Shown piece by piece: positions 1-10,900 of a stretch of 64,000 nt of DNA. The notes under the pieces are model-generated. The model did not search any database and was not told the origin of the DNA. It saw nothing but the letters and a program-made list of their open reading frames with translations. Source of the DNA: Hydractinia symbiolongicarpus (Eukaryota > Cnidaria > Hydrozoa > Anthoathecata > Hydractiniidae). Location: NCBI RefSeq assembly GCF_029227915.1, contig NC_079877.1, positions 18,646,851 to 18,710,850 on the forward strand, in the 5' to 3' direction. The position numbers and the translations under genes were made by a program. Positions within the stretch are counted from its first letter, which is position 1. Each line of letters begins with the position of its first letter.

Positions 1-10
1 AATATATAAG

Positions 11-1053
11 ATGCAACAATAACAGACGTGACAAATGTGTACGTCAGATCTTACTTAGAAAAGGTATAAGCCTACTTCTACTTTACCTTTCATTGAGCTA
101 GTCAATTTCAAAAGAATCATTGTACATGTCGATGAGATTTTTTCTTTGTTTATTATTTTTTCCAGTATTTCATTGCACTCATTTTTCAAATTTATTACAT
201 TACTTATTTATCAACTTCAGATCATGGATAAGAATTTTGACGTGAAAACGTTTAATCAAGACACGGATTTCGTAAACCTGCTTTCTGATTGTGGATCAAC
301 ACAACTTATTAGTGTAAGTATTAATTTTTCATTCATGACTTATAATACTGTTAATTTTAGTAAAAAATGAGGCTGGTGTTCTTATAAAGTTGTTTTAATA
401 AAAGAAAAATAGTGTAAATACAGGTACGGACAGTAACACCAAATGTCTGAATGTCTAACTTAAAAAGCAGTCATTAAAACAGAGCTTTTCTCCTTGGGAG
501 AGTTTTTTATCCTGGATTACAAAGTCGTGCCACAGTTCATCCCATTTTATATGCTTTTTTATAGGATGAAAACAGACATGATATTTACACTGCAATTCTC
601 TTTCAAGAGGTAATTGGAAAACGTACAGCTGCAATGGAACAATTGAGAGAAGGCTTGAAAACCCTTGATGTTATAGATTGTTTGTCCAACAATCCTATGT
701 TGTGTATGCCACTGTTTATGTATGAAGAAGAAAATGTATCATGTGAAACTGTGAAGGAAATTTTACTTTTTGATACATCATGTTCTGAACAAACCAAGGA
801 GAACTTATTAAAATGTGTTACGGAAATTACCAAAAGTGACCTTGTTAACTTCATCCACTTCATATCAGCAAGTCGTGTGTTACCGAGAAAAAGAATCACC
901 ATCAAAGTTGATGAAGCTGATGGTGTGTTCGCTTCAACTTGTCTGTTGCAACTAGTATTACCAAAACAAGCAGATACATTTGAAAAACTTGTGTCAGCTA
1001 TACACAGTGTCATTGGCAATAAAGGACAAACCAAATCCTTCACAGTGGTCTAA
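11..1053 (+). CDS. HECT-type E3 ubiquitin ligase, C-terminal exons (5' truncated by window edge)
   Basis: Three exons join in phase: 11-63, 221-313 and 565-1053, with donors gtataa and gtaagt and acceptors ending cttcag and tatag. The stop is TAA at 1051-1053. The last 40 residues form a HECT C-lobe: an ASTC motif carries the presumed catalytic cysteine (residue 103 counted from the ATG at 634), followed by LLQLVLPKQADTFEKLVSAI, the usual spacing to the final helix. HECT ligases take ubiquitin on this cysteine and pass it to a substrate. The catalytic end looks intact. Substrate-binding domains must lie upstream of the window. The C-lobe is of the divergent type seen in G2E3-like proteins, but the exact family cannot be assigned from this part. 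Confidence 0.8.
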
Positions 1054-1464
1054 ATGACTTTTTTATATCAGTACTCTTCCGTGTTCCCACCTCCCCCTGT
1101 AATTAAGCACGGAAGAATAATAACTTGTTATGAAAACAGCGTTTTGTTGACATATGTCATTTTTGTGATTCTTTTTAAGCCTACATTACTCTAAAAGCTA
1201 TAGAAATATTGATAATATTAGTTATGTTTCGGACCAGACCAAAATTTTAGCAGTAACCACCGCAAAACTACGACATTTTGGAATGAGAGTAAATAACTTT
1301 GCTCACATATGCACCTTCTCTGATTCGTATTTCATATTTTTCAGCTATTGGAATAACATTTTTATCAACCTTGTACATACCATTAAAACTTAAATATATA
1401 GTATAAAAGCGAAAAGTTGATAGTTGCTTGTGTGCCTTTGGTGTGCATTTCAAAGCCATGAATT
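1054..1464. other. Intergenic between HECT gene and integrase-like gene
   Basis: I see no coding exon, RNA gene or repeat here. The HECT gene (plus) and the integrase-like gene (minus) converge on this AT-rich spacer, so it should hold both 3' UTRs. No clear AATAAA signal was found. Confidence 0.5.
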
Positions 1465-3069
1465 TTAAGTGGAACCTTCAATGTATGATAACACTTCTAA
1501 GAATATATCTATACCAAAATAGCAGGAATCGCGCATTATGTCGACTACGTTGATCGCTTCCTCTATATTTTGAGAGTGTGGACATCGTACATCTTCTAAT
1601 TCTACGGTTGGCAGCCCATTGTCTAATGGTGAGAGGGCAGTCCAATCTATTCCGAACCAAACCAAATCCTCCACGGGTCCCCCCTCATTCAATTCCATGT
1701 TCCTCATACCATTATTCCAAATCTTCCTCGGAGACCAGTTTCGCTCTGTTCTCAAAGGGTGATTGTTCCAACCGCTTATGAAAGACGTGATTACTCGATT
1801 GATCCTGGGTTGGAAAATACGATGTAATACAAATACATGAACATCGTTTTCCATATTGAGTATACCTAAAATGTAAACCGTTAACACCAAATTAAAAAAA
1901 AGAAGCCCGGCATGTCATATCGTGATTAAAGATGTTCCCACGCCCACTTTTTACTTATCACGTGCAACCGTGTAGAAATCAACGAGTAACTTCGATTACC
2001 TTGATCTTCCATTGCTTGAAACGTATAATAAAACTGATAGGTGACATATGTCCATACATCGCGCCACAATCTTTCGATTCTTTGGTTGTGTACCGAAGAG
2101 CCTGCCAAAAAACTGCCTCTGCCTTCTCCTCTGAGCTGTGTCATTTTTTCCCATACTAGGACATTTTCACCACCCTTATCCGAGCGTACACGTGAAGGAA
2201 TACCAAGTTCACAAATCGCAGCATTAAACAAATCCAGTACGGTTTCTTTCCGATTATTTGTACTGCAATTTAAATACGTTATGAGACGCGAGTGACCATC
2301 AATAGCACCATGAATTACAAATTTCCAAGTTATCAAGCTATGGTGTCCGTCAATATGCCAAAGGCTGTTTGGTCCAGGTACACTGTACTTTCTTCTACGT
2401 ATTAGTGCAGCCCATCGAATCCGAGAGTTCTCTGGATCAATTTTGTGGAGAATTTCTGTGACTCTTCTCTGCTGAACACGTATACCACGTGATTTAAGAA
2501 GTCCGATAACCATTGACCTCCCCAGAAAAGCACCATGACTCCTTTTTATTTCAATGATGACTCTTTCCAGCTCCTCTTTATTTATATTTGTGTATCCAGT
2601 TATATTTTTCAAGCCCAGCTCGGCAACTCGTCTACTAACCGTCCATCGAGATACACACAACATAGTTGCAATCTCTTGCCAGCAATAGCCCAGGTCACGA
2701 AAATACAATAAAACTTCTTCGGATAAGACAAATTTCGGTCGGCCAGGTCCATCATGCTTCTCTCTCTCGACCCCTATAGCCATTGATTTCTCCTTGAAGT
2801 TTTTGCGCAAGCACCTGCAATGTCTCGATAAGTTGGTAAATAATGGGCTGGCTGTTAGTCGCTCGGTCGTTTAAATAATAAAGATTTTGTAAACAAAACC
2901 TTATTCTGCTATTCAGAAGTTCTATTTCATCGTTGTTCTCCACATTCCTGTTCTCTACAGCCGTCACAACATTGTGGAGATCGTTAAAAAACTGTCGTAA
3001 ATTGATATCACCAGCGCAAATAGCATCCGCCATCTTGTTTAAAGTTCCTGCGCGGTGTTTGTGAAACAA
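1465..3069 (-). CDS. Spliced integrase-core (rve-like DDE) protein with N-terminal HTH
   Basis: The main exon (2810 down to 2000) and a second exon (1865 down to 1465) are separated by a 134-bp intron (donor gtaatc, acceptor ttttag) and join in frame. In the 294-residue reading, residues 37-67 form a helix-turn-helix (QEIATMLCVSRWTVSRR). A GPGRPKF basic motif precedes it. The catalytic core has D154 (WHIDGHH), D211 (RSDKGGEN) and E246 (HNQRIERLW), a D,D(34)E layout. Exon 2 adds the typical tail (RINRVITSF, then WNNHPLRTERN). Further upstream coding sequence (3069-2752, another frame) looks like the true N-terminus; either a micro-intron or a frameshift lies near 2760. The family is widespread in cnidarians, amphioxus and fish and may be a single-gene mobile element or a domesticated integrase. 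Confidence 0.72.
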
Positions 3070-4797
3070 TGAAGAGCAAAGCAGACATTGTATGCTCTTT
3101 TAAAACGCAGACCAGATTTGAACACGACAAACCTTGCATAAAAATTTTTACCTTGCATAAAAAAATCCCTACCATAAAAATAATGTTTTTCTTGCATACT
3201 ATCTTTTTATCTTGTTTGCATTTGGAATATATAGCATAACAATATTTTAGCTAGAAGGAATATAAGATTTCTAGCATATGTATAATACAAACTAGGATGC
3301 ATATATATAGGTTAGCATGTATATAAAAAAAAGCTAGCATGCATATAATATATGCGTGTAGAATATTGCTACATATGAGCAACCATATACAACCATGAGT
3401 TTGTTTATCAACGTAATAAAAAACATCCAGTAAAAATCGAAACAGAAAAGTCATTTTTATATGTTATTGATTCTGTGAAAAATTCTACGTTAAAAGATAT
3501 TTTCCAAGTTGTTTTTCAGAAAAAAAAGAGAAATTCGATAATTTTTCAGCCTTGCCGTTGTTCCTATTTTGTTATGTTTATCAATTTTCAGGTTATAATT
3601 GTTCTTTTAAAATTATTCTTATAGAGAAATGAAGTTTATGTAATTTAAGTTATATAATAATCAAGAATTGAATTTTAAAATTTTAGAATATTCAATGATT
3701 GCTAATAGCGGATATCTTTAAGCCGCATGGCTGTTGGATTTTAACCCAGCAAGGTGCTTTTGTTATTTCAATAAACTTTTATGGGAGATTTTTCCATTTT
3801 TGACATTTTCTGTAAGATTTTATGTTCTATGACAAAATACTTGATTTTGTCGATTTGGGTAAACCGTTCTTTTTAATATTTTCGATTGAAATATTGCGGT
3901 ATAGGGCGGCATGCAATATACTAAAATGATTCACGGTTTTATGTGTGTCTATTACATGTTTATTTATGTGTTTATTCTATGTTTCGTTAACTGTTGACTT
4001 CTTATATTGTGTGTAAAAAGGGTTGTTGTATGCAATAGACTGAATAACTGATTTTGGTATAATGTATCACAAACTGTAGACAATCAAAATTTTGTAATGA
4101 TTTTTTGTATGACTTAACGATGTTGCAGCTTTTTAATGTCTGGTATAATTTTTTTCCTGGTGTACTTCTGGCATGGGCAAAGCAAGTACATAGTTTTAGT
4201 AGATTTAGGCTTTTACGTAACAGTTGTTAGACACCTTTGATTTTGTTGGACATTTTGCATTTTTACTTCATTATTTTTTCTTTTGTTGCACCTGCTTATA
4301 TTTTTAGATGTTTTATTTCAGCCGTTATAAATATAGAATATTGCAGATTGACTTTTAAAAATTCAAACTACTGTGTTGTATGTTTATTTGTTTGGTATCT
4401 CTTACACAGTTTCAATTTTTTTCACAGGAACATACATTACATTACATTACATTGCATACATACAGTGCCTTTGAAAATGGCTGTGGCATGATACCCGCGT
4501 GAAATTTTTCTAAAACAAATTCCCACTCAGCTATTCCAAAATGATAGGTAGGCACCCTTCCCGGAATATTATTATATTATATTATATTATAAATATATTC
4601 AAGATAATAATGTACTGTTTGAAAGGTATTAGTAAAAGTGTCGTGTGCTACATAAACGCCTAAATCTTAGTGATTTAGGCGCTTATGTAAAGTTTATACA
4701 AAAACGAAATTTTTAAGAAAGCAACGTCCACAGACAAATATAATTTTGATTTTATGATAAGAAAACATTTGGCGTCCTAAAATTTACATCATCACAG
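3070..4797. other. Intergenic, AT-rich, no gene seen
   Basis: No exon with splice signals or recognisable protein was found on either strand. It holds only short simple repeats: an ACATT run near 4433-4455 and an ATATT run near 4566-4592, plus purine-poor tracts. Centrobin terminates just to the right. Confidence 0.5.
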
Positions 4798-4920
4798 TTA
4801 TTTCCACGCATTACTTGACGTTGATGCAACACTTTGTTGTTGAGCTTTCGAAACACGACGATATTCTTTGCTTGCCACGTTTTTGTTCAATTTTGGACTT
4901 TTAAAACTTTTTTTACGAAC
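4798..4920 (-). CDS. CNTROB: Centrobin terminal exon
   Basis: The acceptor ttctag at 4921-4926 opens a 41-codon frame ending in TAA at 4798-4800. The encoded tail is basic and serine-rich and ends SSNAWK, like the basic tail of vertebrate centrobin that ends in VWR. The phase (0) matches the donor at 10199, across an intron that contains the ISL2EU transposon and the repeat at 5246-6296. Confidence 0.7.
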   Translation of the reverse strand, partial: VRKKSFKSPKLNKNVASKEYRRVSKAQQQSVASTSSNAWK

Positions 4921-7900
4921 CTAGAAAATAAATTTATCTTTTTGACAACTAAGAATGCTAATATCTGATGATACTGGCATGGTGGCCACTCAATGTAAAA
5001 AAGAAAAGTCAATAAGTTTTCTTGCCGTTTTCTAAAAGCAACCTGGCTAAAAAAAACCCTCAAAAATTTCCATCAGAAAGAAACTTATTGGTTTCCATAA
5101 CCTAACGACTAAAAGAACGGACTAAAACAAAACTAAAATCAGAGAAATTTATTTTTTATGAACGGCCACCCTTGGTTATTTGTAATTTGTATTTTGAGTT
5201 GAAATTGTTAGCATATTAGCAAACCGTGTGCTAAGATGAGGGAATCGAGACCCAAGACCCGAGACTATGTAGGCAAGACCCGAGACCCTACAGTTGTTTT
5301 TAAAAATTACTTTTAATTTTGTTATTTCACTCTTTTACATAAGTAAGAGCATGCAGCGCATGCTCTTACTTATTTAGTAATTATTTACGTCACGAAGGCT
5401 TCTTAATTATGCAAAAGTAAGTCAGAAATTAAAATGTTATTTTTTCTTCGTGTGTAAAAAATAACTGAAAGTGTTACGAAGTAGTAGCGTGATGAAGTAT
5501 AGTTATTGCAACATTGTACATAGAATTGTGACGCGTTAAACAAAAAGTGATAATAAACAAGACTTTTCCTTGATTTTTACCAAAATATTGTATTTTCGTT
5601 TTGTCGAATGCAACTTCGCAATCGTGACAGCATGTCACATTGCGGTGAAAACAGAATAGCATATGAAGTGTGTATGCATTGTCGGGAGAGTTTAGTGCAG
5701 ATGGATGAGGCAATGGGGAAGTCATTCCAGTGTTATCCGATGGTGTAACTATGGTTGTTTATGGGACCCTTCTTTTATTTGTCTACATTTCCTCTTCTGC
5801 GTAGCTTTTGTTTTTTTCGTTTCAGCTCCTTCTCCTTATTGAAATTAACCATTTACAATGGATCACGGTGTCTCTTCTAAGAATACTGCAGAAAGCTTTC
5901 ACAATGTCAAGTTGTAAAGCAATCGCAATAGTGTGCGTCCGAACATATGTGAAATGCTTTGAAACGGAAACAATTCAATGAACATTTAATTACATTGTTT
6001 TTCTCGTAAGTTGCACCGTGTAAGGATTTCTTTCTTCATTCTTGTTTCTCGCGAGGTACGATGTTTAAATCCTTTCATTATCATATTTACTATATTTTTG
6101 CGTCTTTCATGATTTCGATATTTATTGAAGGCCGTACACCTTTAATAACCGAAAATACATCAGCTAGATTACTGTTGTGGTTTATTTGGTGTTAATTTAG
6201 CTTTTCTATTGTCGTCCGGGGTTAATTTGGATGGAAAAAATGGCAATGTCTCGCCTACAGGGTCCCGGGTCTTGGGTATCCAGTCTCGGGTCTAGGTTTA
6301 AACATATGCCTTCTAACGAAAGGGTCTTGTTATTTCAGATAGTACTTGCTTTGGAAAAAAATAGTTTTTCGTAATTTTTCATAACATCAGTCGGAAAACA
6401 GTGACTGAATTCTGTAAGGTGTAACTAAAATGTTTACCGACCACTTTTGTAATATTATGAAATGTAATTCCCCGTTCCCTCTATACGGCTAATTCGCAAT
6501 GCATTATGGTAGTTGTATTCCGCGAAAACGTAAACAAACCATTCGTAGTAACAAAAATGGCCGAACAAGTACACTTCATCCTTAATTCTACTCAAAACCA
6601 AAGCGATATACAAAATTCTAATCAAGACAACAGTTTTTTTCAAAACTTGGGCTCTCCTGCAAGCATTGGCTCAAACTTTTCATCAAGTTCAAGCTTTTTA
6701 TTGCAAGCTAAAAGTAAAGGAGGAGGGATAACTTGCTGTGTACCTCTCTGTCAAAACAACTCAAAGAAGAATCCAGACTTATCTTTTTATGTCATTCCTA
6801 AAGACTCAGAGCTTCGAAAGAAATGGCTTTTTATGATCAGTAGAAAGGATTTTGTACCTTCTACATCGCATAGAGTTTGCTCTGTTCATTTCACTGGTGG
6901 AAAGAAGACATATATGAACAATGTTCCCACAATAGTCCCAAAAACTATCAAACCAACAGCTAGCAAACCAAGAAAAACTCTCAACAGTACAAACTGTAAA
7001 TTGCAACTATTTTCTCCTGTGAGGGCTACGACAAATGACATTGCTGCAGAATTATCTGTGGAGGAAGAGTTAAAACAAGAGTTGGAAAAATTGAGAGCCG
7101 AAATTAGTTGTATGAGAATTCATGAAAAGGAACTTGATCAAACTATTGAAAAACAACAAGCCACTATAAGTGACATAGCATTTTCAATTGACCGGTTTAA
7201 ACACAATGAAGCACACTTTAAGTTTTATACCGGATTCGAATCTTATAAATTATTCAAAGCAGTTTTAGAATATTTACAACCAGCTGCAAATAAACTAATA
7301 TATTGGGGTTCAAATACTAACACTGAAAATACAAAAAATATAAACTCTACAAAACGAGGCCGATCACGATCATTGAGCGCAGAAGAAGAATTCTTTATGA
7401 TACTGGTTCGAATTCGATGTGGACTTTTGTTAGAAGATATGGCTGTTCGATTTAATATGTCGACAAGTCACATAAGCAGAATATTGATTACATGGACAGA
7501 TTTTTTACATTCACAATTCCGTATGCTTCCAATATGGGCTTCAAAAGAAACAGTACAAAATAGAATGCCGAAATGTTTTCAAAAAAGTTACCCAAATACC
7601 CGTGTCATATTAGATTGTACAGAAGTATTTGTGGAAATGCCTACGTCATATCGCACACAGTCCAGTACCTTTTCAAATTACAAACACCATAATACAGCAA
7701 AAGGATTAGTCGGAATAGCTCCTGATGGATCAGTGACATTTGTCTCTGATTTGTATGGTGGACGCTTTTCGGATAAACGAATAACAAAAGATAGTGGTAT
7801 ATACGATTTGCTAGAGCCTGGGGATTCTGTGATGGCTGATAGAGGATTTGAGCTCGAGGAAGATTTACCTGATGGAGTAACATTAAATATTCCACCATTT

Positions 7901-10900
7901 TTAGATGGAAAACCTCAGCTAAGTTTATTAGAGGAAAACGAAACTAGAAGAATAGCATCTGTACGTGTACATGTCGAACGAGCAATCGAACGTATAAAAA
8001 ATTACCGAATTTTACAAACAGTTTTCAAACTATCAATGGCTGCTGAACTCAATAAGATATGGGTTATTTGTTGTTATTTAGTTAATTTTTTACCACAGTT
8101 GGTACCAGATGTAAATACGAATGACTAAAAATTATAAACTTTCGTACACTATATATATATATACTAGATCATGAAATATAAAGACAAAACAATATTGTGA
8201 GGAAACAATTTTATTTACTCACACTGTTGTTCTGTAATGTTGCTGTGCATGAAAGTGAAATAAAAGTGTGTTAGCTCAGGCAAAGTAATTCTGTTCCATT
8301 TTTCCTTTTGAAAAACTATTGTTTCCACATGTCGGTCAACTTTTGTATAAACAATAAAATCAATTTCATTGACTTGTGTTACTGCCATCACACCTTGACA
8401 TTGGTGAAAATAATTATGTCTTTCTTTGAGTTTTGGCTTGCCATTCGATATTTGTAAAAAAAAATTTTTATCTTTGCATGCGTCAGAAATAGAGCAATCC
8501 TTTTTTGAATATGGGCACTTCACCTCAATCAATCGAGCATTCCCATTCAAAGTTGTTGCGCCATCAGGACTTGCACCTAACCACGGCCATTTTGGATTAA
8601 TAACGAAACCACATTTTTCGACTTCAATATTTTTCTCGGTTTGATACCAGTTTAGAGCATTAACTTCATTTTCTAAGCCCCATTTGCAGGCCTCTGATGT
8701 AAAGTTTTTATTTTTATTTAGACATTTTTGTAATATGCTTTTTGGATGTATATTTTTTCTTCTATTTATAATAGATCCAAAATTGGATGATGTTATGCGT
8801 TTCTTTCTTTCTGTGTACCACATATCACATTTATACTGAGTACATGTGGATTTTTCTATGTCTCGAACTTGTTCGGCATTGACATGAATGAAATTGTTTA
8901 CAAATGACTTTTGCTCATCTGATAACTCTGCTATTTCTGGTTCAAAGTCAAGAGCCTGCAAAAATAAATTAACTGTCGGACGTAATTCAACTGTTTCACT
9001 GTTTGTCTGTTCAAAATTAAATTCTTTTATAGATGTGTCATAAAATGATGATGGTTTATAGTCATTTCCTTGTAATAAATATGCCATTGAAGTTCCTTGC
9101 CCTATTTCAAATAAGTCTGTCGCTAATTTTTTGACTTTTTCGGTTGAGGGCTCATGTGCAAACAGTGGTGTAGAACAAAATTTTCTATTTCCTGTGACCA
9201 ACGGTCTTTTGCGACTTTCATTTGTGTCTTTCGTAAGGTCTGCTTTCTCGAATGCCATTGCAGAAAATTTTATTGGTGCAGAATTTGCACTTTCTCCAGG
9301 TACATGCCATTTTTGTAACAAATCTGTGCATGTCTTGTCATCAGGGACAATTTTTAAGTCCAACTGTTTGTATTCAACCAATTGAAATAGAACTGCTGCG
9401 ACATGCTTACAGCATCCTCCTGCTCCAGCTTTACATAAACATTTCGCATACAAAATATCACCACTTCTTTGACACAGGTGGACATAAACAGAATATTTTT
9501 CTCTTTTCATGGAAGCAGCTACAAAACATTTCACAAGAAAAGTTAATTTTTCAGCCATAACATTACTTTTAACTCTCACTTTCTTCACGTAGCTCTCCTT
9601 GAATAGTTGGTATCCAAGAATTTTATGCTTTGTAGCACCCTTCGGCTTGCTATCACAGCTATTTCCAAGAACTAAATATTGGTGAATTTTCTCCTGGGTG
9701 ATCGAAGGCATAGCTGCAAGATCAGTTGACCATTGACTTATATCTTCGTGTGTTCTTTCCTCCACTTCTTCGTCCCTCTCGGCATTTGTTAATTCTTTAA
9801 AAACAGGTCTTGGTACCACACAAGAGCTTTGAGAAAAGCTAGGCCCAAGATCTGTAGAGCTTAAAATTATATCTAAATCTGTATCCTTATTTATTACTTC
9901 CATTTCGACTTCTTTCACTCCTAAAACCTCACTAACTAACAATATTTAAATGTTTACATCAATAACACGGGTTTTGGATAAGGGAGATAATGATTTTCTT
10001 GAGGAGATTTGAAAATTATCACAAACAATAACGGCTTTTTGTTATTATCGCCACAATAAAAAGAATGCTGTTATTTATTTACAAACTCTCGCTTCTGGGA
10101 GGGAAAACTGTAGAATACAACTACCATAATGCATTGCGAATTAGCCGTATAGAGGGAACGGGGAATTGGCCAAACAAAAAACGTACAGTTTGAAATTACC
10201 TGTTTGGCTTCGGAACTTTTTGTTGACTTTCTGCAGTGTCCGCCGTAAACCTTTTCCAGTTTCTCAAGTGATACAGGACAACTTTGTTCAGTCCTAAGAA
10301 AAAGACGGACAGTAATACGTATATATGTTGCCGCAAATTTCGCAGCAAAGGCAGAACATTTTTCGAAATATCTAACTAACTTGGAATAATTGTGTTTAAG
10401 CAAAGATAACACATGTTCTGTATCAACGCCACGTTCTTGCTTTAGCAGAGGTTTCAACTGTGCTGTCTGATCGCTATTCAGTCGTTGAGGGTTTGAACGA
10501 ACTTCATTCGTCGATGAATCAAACAAATCTTTTACAACTGTCTTTTGAAAGGCGTTTTGATTACGCAATGACAGATGATCTACATCCTCAGGTATTACAT
10601 GTTGAAAAGAAGCTAAAAGAGAAGAAAACATTCGGGCCAATAAAAGCTGCAGTAGCGCCATTCTGGAAACAATTTCAAAATTCAAGATAATAAAATTGAC
10701 AATTTTTTATCTATATCACAACACAATTTAGCACGCATCCATCTTCTCTCTTTCAAAACTTCCGCTAGTAGCATTGACTTACTATGTCTGGCCAATTCCA
10801 TAATCAATCCAGGGTAAAATTCGAGAAGCAATATTCATTTTTTCATATACACCCGCACTTATACGAGAAACTGAACACAAAAAATTATTGAATGTCACAT

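Larger units (their letters stand above)
6466..10167. mobile_element. ISL2EU/IS4EU-type DNA transposon, apparently complete
   Basis: Terminal inverted repeats of 55 bp match perfectly: 6466-6520 and 10113-10167. Between them lie two convergent intact genes, a THAP-DDE transposase (plus) and a SWIM-YqaJ protein (minus). That gene pair defines the ISL2EU/IS4EU group of the PIF-Harbinger/IS5-like superfamily. Identical ends and two unbroken frames suggest recent insertion. The right end lies only 32 bp past the centrobin splice donor at 10199, so the element is inside the last centrobin intron. No obvious target duplication is visible beside the ends. Confidence 0.88.

Noticed and set aside
7641-7898. 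Minus-strand frames inside the ISL2EU transposase
   Set aside because: Antisense shadows of an intact, well-recognised gene.
6464-10169. Two-base target duplication next to the ISL2EU ends
   Set aside because: Flanks read GT at the left and GG at the right; no matching pair could be shown without knowing the exact element termini.
10460-10690. Plus-strand frame ending KAAVAPFWKQFQNSR
   Set aside because: Antisense shadow of the centrobin C-terminal exons, which have splice signals, phase agreement and homologous order on the minus strand.
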